In this document: piece by piece, positions 6,753 through 12,503 of the stretch | How positions within the stretch are numbered: the first letter of the stretch is position 1 | How the letters are laid out: the number at the start of each line of letters is the position of its first letter | Assembly (NCBI GenBank): GCA_045629005.1 | Contig: JAZQQJ010000039.1 | Span: forward strand, 1 to 35,903 | Length of the DNA stretch: 35,903 bases | Origin: RGIG3528 sp045629005 | Lineage (GTDB): Bacteria > Bacillota > Clostridia > Lachnospirales > Lachnospiraceae | Direction of reading: 5' to 3' | The notes under the pieces: generated by a model | The model's database searches: none | Seen by the model: only the letters and a program-made list of their open reading frames with translations | Told to the model about the DNA's origin: nothing | Position numbers and translations under genes: made by a program

Positions 6753-6825
6753 TTATTTACTGTTACGCCTTATCTCATGTATTATCAATACACGTCTATT
6801 TCCTGTTACGTTTTATCTCGTACAT
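6753..6825 (-). repeat. Echo of the SpoU methyltransferase 3' end (43-bp period)
   Basis: The last ten codons of the methyltransferase gene (6825-6796, MYEIKRNRK stop) recur 43 bp downstream (6782-6753) as a sequence that would read IHEIRRNSK stop. Six of ten codons are identical or synonymous, the stop included (TAG/TAA), and the others are mostly conservative (K/R, Y/H, M/I, R/S). Confidence 0.75.
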
Positions 6826-7587
6826 CATGAGTGCCGCAGCAATTCCCGCATTCAGGCTTTCGACATGCCCGTCCATCGGGATAATAACCTTTGTCTTTGC
6901 AGCGGCTGCGCACTCTTCCGTAAGGCCGTTTCCTTCGTTGCCTATAAGGACAGCGGTTTTTCCGGAATAATCCGCCTCGGTAAAATCAATTGAAGCGGCA
7001 AGATGCGTTGCAATGGTGTTCCATCCGTCAGTGCCAAGCTTTTTAACAAGTTCAACAAAGCCGGGAACATAGATAATAGGCATTCTGAAAAGTGCGCCCA
7101 TTGTTGAGCGGACCACCTTCGGGTTATAAACGTCTACAGAGTTTTCCGAAAGAATAATAGCATCCATTCCCGCTGCCTCAGCTGTGCGGATAATTGTTCC
7201 GAGGTTACCGGGGTCCTGGAGGTTTTCAAGCATTACGGCAGACTTTGCTCCTTCAAGCACCTTCGCAGTATCATGGCGGGGAATCTTAACGGTTGCGATA
7301 ACTCCCTGTGTCGTCACGGTTTCCGATACGGTTGAAAGAATGCTGTCGGTAACAACCTCGAAGTCGGTTTTTTCAAGGAATCTTTTTCTGTCTTCCTCCG
7401 ATACATCGGAAAGTCCATTGTAAAAGCTCTCTGAGTAGTACGCCTTCTCAATAAGTCCAAGGTCGATTGCCTCTCTTGTCATGCGCACCCCTTCAATCAC
7501 GAAGAGCCCCTGCGAAAAACGCTCCTTTGATTTCTTAAGGAGCGTCTGAATATTTTTTATTTGACCATTTGATAACGATGTAATCAT
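6796..7587 (-). CDS. TrmH/SpoU-family rRNA 2'-O-methyltransferase
   Basis: 263 residues: an N-terminal substrate-binding domain (K-K-S-K-E-R-F-S-Q-G-L-F-V-I-E-G) and a SPOUT knot domain. Motif 1 is DPGNLGTIIRTAEAAG with the conserved Asn and Arg, motif 2 is IGNEGNGL, and motif 3 is IPM-x-GHVESLNAGIAAAL. This layout matches 23S rRNA ribose methyltransferases of the RlmB/YsgA type; the exact target nucleotide cannot be told. It is the last gene of the housekeeping block (tcdA upstream by about 75 bp). Start ATG 7587 has a modest AGG RBS. Its 3' end is echoed after the stop. Confidence 0.88.
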   Translation of the reverse strand: MITSLSNGQIKNIQTLLKKSKERFSQGLFVIEGVRMTREAIDLGLIEKAYYSESFYNGLSDVSEEDRKRFLEKTDFEVVTDSILSTVSETVTTQGVIATVKIPRHDTAKVLEGAKSAVMLENLQDPGNLGTIIRTAEAAGMDAIILSENSVDVYNPKVVRSTMGALFRMPIIYVPGFVELVKKLGTDGWNTIATHLAASIDFTEADYSGKTAVLIGNEGNGLTEECAAAAKTKVIIPMDGHVESLNAGIAAALMMYEIKRNRK

Positions 7588-7618
7588 GTATCTACCTGCC
7601 TGATGTCACATATTAAGG

Positions 7619-7711
7619 GGTCCTTAACCACTTCACTTGTTTGAAATAAGTGCCTTAATCACTTCACCTGATTGAAATAAGGTCCTTAATCACTTCACCC
7701 GCAATAATAAG
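7619..7711 (-). repeat. Three 31-bp tandem repeats across the tcdA 3' end
   Basis: Units 7711-7681, 7680-7650 and 7649-7619 share GTGAAGTG(A/G)TTAAGG. The first encodes GEVIKD of TcdA. Read in the frame of the ancestral gene, the next copy would give GEVIKALISNK and the last SEVVKDPLI. As 31 is not a multiple of three, the protein ends at the first junction (TGA formed from GGTGAAG). Confidence 0.85.
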
Positions 7712-8344
7712 CCCAACCGCCGACGGAACAAAGGAAATGCTTGCAATTACACGTTCTTTCACAACCGGCTCTTCTTCAGAATATACGCACTTGAAGCCCT
7801 TAAGCCCCCTTGCTTTGCATTCTTTCCGCATAGCCTTCGCCAAAGGGCAGACATTTGTTTTATATATGTCTGCTACCTTAAATGCAGTAGGGTCAAGCTT
7901 GTTGCCCGCACCCATGGAAGAAATAATTTTTACTCCCGCTGCCTGAGCCTTTTCAACAAGAGCAAGCTTTCCGCTTACTGTGTCTATTGCATCAACAACA
8001 TAGTCAAGCGCCGAAAAGTCAAAGGTGTCGGCATTTTCCGGAAGAAAAAATACCGCTTTGGTGTCAACCTCAATAGAGGGATCGATATCTTTAACACGTT
8101 CTTTGCAAACTTCGGTTTTTAACTTTCCAATGGTCGAATAAAGGGCAATTATCTGCCTGTTCAGGTTTGTTTCATTGACGGTATCGTTATCAACAAGGGT
8201 GAGTTTTCCGACGCCGGCTCTTGCAAGCGCTTCAACAACATAGCCTCCCACGCCTCCAACGCCAAACACGGCAACATGCGAATGTTTAAGGCGCTCTAGT
8301 CCTTCTTCACCGATTAATGAAATTGTCCTGTCATACTGACCCAT
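7664..8344 (-). CDS. tcdA: tRNA threonylcarbamoyladenosine dehydratase (TcdA/CsdL family)
   Basis: 226-residue E1-like ThiF/MoeB-fold protein. Rossmann nucleotide-binding loop GVGGVGG (28-34), the adenylation segment NETNLNRQIIAL, and the family-typical V-D-A-I-D-T, S-S-M-G-A-G-N-K-L-D-P and Y-S-E-E-E-P blocks, ending S-F-V-P-S-A-V-G-L-I-I-A-G-E-V-I-K-D-L. It catalyses ATP-dependent cyclisation of t6A37 to ct6A in ANN-decoding tRNAs. Slightly short for the family because the C-terminus stops in a tandem duplication. It starts 9 bp after prfA (RBS TAAGGA), so the two are probably co-transcribed. A MoeB/ThiF sulfur-carrier adenylyltransferase is less likely because the Cys-x-x-Cys zinc pairs are missing. 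Confidence 0.88.
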   Translation of the reverse strand: MGQYDRTISLIGEEGLERLKHSHVAVFGVGGVGGYVVEALARAGVGKLTLVDNDTVNETNLNRQIIALYSTIGKLKTEVCKERVKDIDPSIEVDTKAVFFLPENADTFDFSALDYVVDAIDTVSGKLALVEKAQAAGVKIISSMGAGNKLDPTAFKVADIYKTNVCPLAKAMRKECKARGLKGFKCVYSEEEPVVKERVIASISFVPSAVGLIIAGEVIKDLISIR

Positions 8345-8353
8345 GTTTTTTCC

Positions 8354-9430
8354 TTACTGCTCTGCTGCCATGTCTGCAAGCTTTTCAGCCTGGTCTGCAG
8401 CCGTAAGTGCATCGATGAATTCCTGAATATCACCATTCATAACATCATCAAGATTATATGCGGTAAAGTGAATACGATGATCTGTGCAACGTCCCTGGGG
8501 GAAGTTATAGGTTCTGATCTTCTCGGAGCGGTCTCCCGTACCAACCTGGCTCTTTCTCTGAGCTGCTTCTGCATCATGAGCCTTTTCAAGCTCAAGTTCA
8601 TAAAGCTTTGCGCGGAGAACCTTCATCGCCTTGTCTCTGTTTTTAAGCTGGGATTTCTCATCCTGACAGGAAATTACAATGCCTGTAGGAATGTGTGTAA
8701 GTCTTACGGCTGAGTCTGTTGTATTTACGCACTGACCGCCGTTTCCTGATGAACGGAACACATCAATCTTACAATCGTTAGGATCGATTTGAACATCTAC
8801 TTCCTCAGCTTCAGGCATAATGGCTACCGTAGCTGTGGATGTGTGAATACGTCCGCCGCTTTCTGTAACGGGAACTCGCTGTACGCGGTGAACTCCGCTT
8901 TCGTACTTAAGCTTTGAATATGCGCCCTGACCGTTTATCATGAAGACACATTCCTTAACGCCGCCGATACCGGATTCATTCATCGAAATGAGATCGACTT
9001 TCCAACGCTGTGTTTCAACATATTTGGAATACATTCTGTAAAGCTCACCTGCAAAAAGAGCAGCCTCATCACCGCCTGCGCCGGCACGGATTTCAACTAC
9101 GACGTTCTTATCATCGTTAGGATCCTTGGGAAGAAGAAGGATTTTAAGCTTCTGCTCAAGTTCCTCAACATTCTTCTTTGACTCTGCAAGCTCTTCACGT
9201 GCAAGTTCCTTCATTTCAGGATCGGACTCCGTATCGATAATATCAAGGGAATCCTGAATATTCTGTTTTTCTTTCTTGTATGTGTTAAATGTTTCAACAA
9301 GCTCCGCAAGGTCACTTGATTCCTTCATAAGCTTTTTGAAACGTGCCTGGTCGTTCGCGCATTCGGGTGATGAAAGTTCCGCCTGAATTTCTTCATATTT
9401 GCGAACCAGTTCTTCTAATTTATCAAACAT
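8354..9430 (-). CDS. prfA: Peptide chain release factor 1
   Basis: 358 residues, standard length. It terminates translation at UAA and UAG. Codon-recognition tripeptide PVT (187-189) identifies RF1 rather than RF2, and the GGQ motif (231-233, in S-S-G-N-G-G-Q) triggers peptidyl-tRNA hydrolysis; its Gln is the target of PrmC, encoded just upstream. The N-terminal helical region (about 1-100) is followed by E-I-R-A-G-A-G-G-D-E-A. An in-frame extension to 9475 exists, but ATG 9430 has GGAGG six bases upstream and begins with the canonical M-F-D-K-L-E-E. It overlaps the end of prmC by 8 bp, suggesting translational coupling. Confidence 0.97.
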   Translation of the reverse strand: MFDKLEELVRKYEEIQAELSSPECANDQARFKKLMKESSDLAELVETFNTYKKEKQNIQDSLDIIDTESDPEMKELAREELAESKKNVEELEQKLKILLLPKDPNDDKNVVVEIRAGAGGDEAALFAGELYRMYSKYVETQRWKVDLISMNESGIGGVKECVFMINGQGAYSKLKYESGVHRVQRVPVTESGGRIHTSTATVAIMPEAEEVDVQIDPNDCKIDVFRSSGNGGQCVNTTDSAVRLTHIPTGIVISCQDEKSQLKNRDKAMKVLRAKLYELELEKAHDAEAAQRKSQVGTGDRSEKIRTYNFPQGRCTDHRIHFTAYNLDDVMNGDIQEFIDALTAADQAEKLADMAAEQ

Positions 9431-10325
9431 TTTTTCCTCCGTACGTTCCCGCAACAACTCTGTCGAGTCCTGCAAGGTCCTTGTATGTTTTTATATCTTC
9501 AAAGCCCTCGGATGCCATAATTTTCATAACGTCCGAAGCTTCATCGCAACCTATTTCAAATACCAGTCTGCCGCCTGTGGCTATATGTGACCTGATTTCC
9601 TTTGAGATGCGTCTGTAGAAAAGCAGCCCGTCATCACTTCCGTCCAGAGCGGTCATAGGCTCGTGGAGCTTCACTTCATCGTCAAGAGCATAAATATCCT
9701 CCGTTTTAATATATGGCGGATTTGAAACAACAAAATCAAACTTTTTGGTTTCAAACCCTGTATTACTTAGTGCTTTAAATAAATCGCCGGCATAAAACGA
9801 TGTTTTATCACTTATACCGTTTAACTCGGAATTTTCCGATGCAAGCCTAATAGCGCCTTCTGAAATATCAGTCCCGACACCGCATTTCGAGTCAAGTTCG
9901 CAAACAATGGAAATAAGGATGCATCCTGTGCCCGTACAGACATCAAGAATCTCCAATTCGGAAGCACTTTTCCCGTTTATTTTGCAATAATCCTTTGCTT
10001 CGTCTATTGCCTTTTCGACAACAACTTCCGTGTCAAAGCGGGGAATAAGAGTATCGCGCGAAACCTTAAATACATGTCCGTAAAAGTCCTGCGTACCGAG
10101 AATATACTGAAGGGGCACTCTTTTTGCCCTCTCGCAAACGGCATTTTTAAAGTCGGAAAGCATATTACCGGGTAAATTCACTTCCTCATTCTGCTTCATA
10201 AAATATTCGCCGCGTGAAAAGCCCGTAAATGCTTCAAAAAGGCGCCAAGCATCCGTCTTTGCGTCCGGAACGTTTGCCGCCGTTAATTGTTCTGTTGCAG
10301 ACTGTAACAGTTCTTTGTATTGCAT
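9423..10325 (-). CDS. prmC: Release factor glutamine N5-methyltransferase
   Basis: 300-residue PrmC/HemK. It methylates the Gln of the GGQ motif in RF1 and RF2 with S-adenosylmethionine. N-terminal helical domain (1-80), then L-Q-Y-I-L-G-T-Q-D-F-Y-G and I-P-R-F-D-T-E, the SAM motif DVCTGTGCI (about 129-137) and the catalytic NPPY (202-205). The gene starts two bases after the yqhQ stop and overlaps prfA, so yqhQ, prmC, prfA and tcdA form one tight unit. Confidence 0.95.
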   Translation of the reverse strand: MQYKELLQSATEQLTAANVPDAKTDAWRLFEAFTGFSRGEYFMKQNEEVNLPGNMLSDFKNAVCERAKRVPLQYILGTQDFYGHVFKVSRDTLIPRFDTEVVVEKAIDEAKDYCKINGKSASELEILDVCTGTGCILISIVCELDSKCGVGTDISEGAIRLASENSELNGISDKTSFYAGDLFKALSNTGFETKKFDFVVSNPPYIKTEDIYALDDEVKLHEPMTALDGSDDGLLFYRRISKEIRSHIATGGRLVFEIGCDEASDVMKIMASEGFEDIKTYKDLAGLDRVVAGTYGGKNV

Positions 10326-10327
10326 CT

Positions 10328-11860
10328 TTATTCGTCTTTTTCGGAAGACTCTCCGTTTTCGGTGTTACCTGTAACAACAACATTAGGATCGTCCGAGATT
10401 TCAACCTCAGTCTTAGGTCCGTTGTATTCAAACATGAAATCAAGTGCAGCGAGAATTTCGTCGTCTTCGGTATTAACACTTGAAGGAGCAACTGTTCTGG
10501 GCTCTTCCTCGTGTCTTGTCTTCCAGCCCTTCTTGGGCTTTGACTCGTCAACATCGGGAATCTTGATGTCGAAGAGCTTGGAAATATCGATTTCAAGAGG
10601 CTTATCGGCAGACGCCTGATTCTTTTCTGCTTCTGCCTGTTTTTCCGATGTAGTTTTCTCGTTTTCTTCTTCTACAAAATCCTTTCTTTCCTTTTTAGCC
10701 TTCTTCTGCTTTTCAGTCTTAGCAGGCTTTTCGGCTTTTGCAGGCTTCTCGGCTTTTGCAGACTTCTCAGTTTCGGCAGCCTTTTCTTCAGACTTTCCGG
10801 CAGCATCCGCAGGTGTTACAATTGTTTCACCTGATGCTTCAGCTACAGTATTTTCGCCATTTTCAGAAGTAGCAATATCATCTGCTTTCTTACTGCCTCC
10901 CGCATCGGCAGCGCCCTTCTTTTCTTCCTTAACTTCAGGCTTGTCATAGTTTGCAAGGAATTCTTTCCAGTCAAAAACTGCTTCAACCGACTTGATGCCA
11001 ACCTCAATCATCCTGTCGTCAGGCTCTTTTGTAGTAAGCTTCTGCATAAGAAGACCGGGCTTGGAAAGGATATTGACGACCTTACTGTTGCTCTTTCCTG
11101 CGAGTTTTGTAAACTCATAGGAAATACCTGCAATAACAGGAATGAGAAGGAGTCTGAGACCAAGTTTAAGGAATACATTTTCAACACGGATAACCATGAA
11201 GAAAATGATGCTGATAATCATAACATTAAGAATGAAGCTTGTTCCGCAGCGCTTATGTTCTTTGCTTGCCTGCTTAACATTTTTAACGGTAAGCTCTTTG
11301 CCGGACTCAATGCAGTTAATACATTTGTGCTCGGCGCCATGATACATAAACAGTCTTCTGATATCTCTTATTCTCGAAATCAGAACGATGTAAAGGATAA
11401 ATATGGTAACACGAATAAGTCCTTCGATAAGTCCGAGAAGTACCTGATTCGTAACAACTTTTTCAATAAGTCTTGATAAAAGGAGCGGTACAAGAACAAA
11501 AATGACACATGCAAGAATGATTGAGAAGAAAATGGTAAAGCCATTAATTACCTTCTCACCTTTTCCATGGGTAATATCATTAAGCTTCTTTTCAAACTTT
11601 GTCTCTTCCTCGTCCTCAACATAGTACTTTGAAGCCAATGTCAAAGCATCCATACCGATGACAAGTGAATCGATAAATGCTACCACGCCACGCACCAAAG
11701 GAAGCTTCAAAAAACTGCTTCTGTTTGCCGGGTCTTTGCATTCTTTGTTCTCAACTGCAATTTCTCCGTCAGGCTTACGTACAGCAACAGCATAACGTGC
11801 GCCGTTCTTCATCATAACCCCTTCAATTACCGCCTGACCGCCAATACAGGAATTCTTCAT
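10328..11860 (-). CDS. yqhQ: DUF1385 (YqhQ-type) membrane protein with long Lys/Ala/Glu-rich tail
   Basis: 510 residues. The first ~300 form a DUF1385/YqhQ protein: N-terminal I-G-G-Q-A-V-I-E-G-V-M-M-K, hydrophobic segments near 105-130, 138-162 and 205-235, and H-G-A-E-H-K-C-I-N with later cysteines that could bind metal. Function is not established; the gene is commonly found next to prmC/prfA/rpmE in Firmicutes, as here. The last ~200 residues are an unusual low-complexity extension rich in Lys, Ala and Glu (repeats of A-E-K-P-A-K, then an acidic end), predicted disordered; typical members stop near 320 residues. RBS AGGAG eight bases before ATG 11860. Confidence 0.85.
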   Translation of the reverse strand: MKNSCIGGQAVIEGVMMKNGARYAVAVRKPDGEIAVENKECKDPANRSSFLKLPLVRGVVAFIDSLVIGMDALTLASKYYVEDEEETKFEKKLNDITHGKGEKVINGFTIFFSIILACVIFVLVPLLLSRLIEKVVTNQVLLGLIEGLIRVTIFILYIVLISRIRDIRRLFMYHGAEHKCINCIESGKELTVKNVKQASKEHKRCGTSFILNVMIISIIFFMVIRVENVFLKLGLRLLLIPVIAGISYEFTKLAGKSNSKVVNILSKPGLLMQKLTTKEPDDRMIEVGIKSVEAVFDWKEFLANYDKPEVKEEKKGAADAGGSKKADDIATSENGENTVAEASGETIVTPADAAGKSEEKAAETEKSAKAEKPAKAEKPAKTEKQKKAKKERKDFVEEENEKTTSEKQAEAEKNQASADKPLEIDISKLFDIKIPDVDESKPKKGWKTRHEEEPRTVAPSSVNTEDDEILAALDFMFEYNGPKTEVEISDDPNVVVTGNTENGESSEKDE

Positions 11861-11922
11861 AAATACTCACTCCTAAAGATTGTCATTTGCTCACCTTCAT
11901 AAAGAAAAGGTGATAAACAAAC

Positions 11923-11954
11923 AAAAAGGTTGAGACTAACGAAAAGTCTCAACC
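11923..11954 (-). terminator. Terminator between rpmE and yqhQ
   Basis: Minus strand: 9-bp stem (11954-11946 with 11936-11928), followed by a U run from the A tract at 11927-11923. It separates rpmE from the yqhQ operon. A second inverted repeat (TCACCTT / AAGGTGA, 11891-11913) follows. Confidence 0.8.
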
Positions 11955-11977
11955 TAATTTTGCAAAAATCGATGTTC

Positions 11978-12178
11978 CTATGCTAAGCCATACTTACGGT
12001 TGAACTTCTCGATTGCGCCACGAGCAGCAGTAGCCTTCTGCTGACCTGTATAGAAGGGGTGGCACTTTGAGCAGATTTCAACGTGAATATCACCCTTTGT
12101 GGAACGTGTCTCAAATGTGTTACCGCAGTTGCATGTAACATGAGAAACAACATATTTAGGCTGGATACTCTCTTGCAT
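11978..12178 (-). CDS. rpmE: Large ribosomal subunit protein bL31 (zinc-binding form)
   Basis: 66 residues. Cys16, Cys18, Cys36 and Cys39 form the zinc site of the C+ type of L31 (C-N-C-G ... C-S-K-C-H-P-F-Y-T-G), the form replaced by the C- paralogue when zinc is scarce. It is a single-gene unit with its own promoter (12270-12298), a structured leader and a terminator. The conserved rho-rpmE order is kept, but a 325-bp gap with a decayed toxin fragment now separates them. RBS GAAAGGAG. Confidence 0.96.
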   Translation of the reverse strand: MQESIQPKYVVSHVTCNCGNTFETRSTKGDIHVEICSKCHPFYTGQQKATAARGAIEKFNRKYGLA

Positions 12179-12201
12179 TGTAATCTCCTTTCAAATCGCG
12201 G

Positions 12202-12260
12202 GTTCTGAGATTTGGCTCAGAACTTCTGTTTACAACAAACCACTGTGTGATACTCACACA
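12202..12260 (-). promoter_or_regulatory. Structured leader of rpmE (possible L31 autoregulatory element)
   Basis: The leader has two perfect inverted repeats: GTTCTGAG/CTCAGAAC (12202-12223) and TGTGTGA/TCACACA (12244-12260). The first lies just upstream of the RBS. L31 mRNA leaders with hairpins are known in several phyla as sites of autogenous control; whether this one matches a described Firmicute motif was not tested. Confidence 0.45.
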
Positions 12261-12269
12261 AGCTTTGTG

Positions 12270-12298
12270 ATTATATCACCACGACGGACATATTGCAA
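12270..12298 (-). promoter_or_regulatory. Promoter of rpmE
   Basis: Minus strand: -35 TTGCAA (12298-12293), 17-base spacer, -10 TATAAT (12275-12270). Start near 12263, leader about 85 nt. Confidence 0.75.
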
Positions 12299-12322
12299 GT
12301 ACTTTTCGAAGTTTTCCATGCA

Positions 12323-12372
12323 GGCTACGAGCCGACATTGAACATGATATGAATGTCCTTATCAAAAGCTTA
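12323..12372 (+). repeat. Truncated relative of the 83-bp repeat found at 29260
   Basis: GGCTACGAGCCGACATT...AACATGATATGAA...GTCCTTAT.AAAAGCTT resembles the first half of the two repeats at 29260-29425 (GCTACGAGCC, GGATATGATATGAACG, AAGCTT). The second half is missing. Confidence 0.5.
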
Positions 12373-12486
12373 CAAGCCTCGAATAATCAAATAATCCTGC
12401 CGCAAATCTACAACAGCGTGCACTACCACTTTCGTATTTTCATCATTGATTTTATAAAGTACAAAGTTCTTTGCATCAATATATGC
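12370..12486 (-). pseudogene. Remnant of a RelE/ParE-type toxin C-terminus
   Basis: An open stretch of 38 codons without a start, bounded by stops (TAA at 12489-12487 upstream, TAA at 12372-12370), reads A-Y-I-D-A-K-N-F-V-L-Y-K-I-N-D-E-N and then T-K-V-V-V-H-A-V-V-D-L-R-Q-D-Y. The order Y-x-(x)6-FVLYKI-DE-x-K-V-V-V-x-(x)-V-x-x-x-R-Q-D-Y is the familiar C-terminal strand pair of RelE/ParE toxins. The N-terminal part and any antitoxin are gone. It lies between rho and rpmE, so it looks like a decayed insertion there. Confidence 0.5.
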
Positions 12487-12503
12487 TTATGTCATCTATA
12501 GTG

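Noticed and set aside
9431..9475. N-terminal extension of prfA
   Set aside because: The start at 9430 has a canonical GGAGG and the conserved RF1 N-terminus; the extension would only read through prmC.
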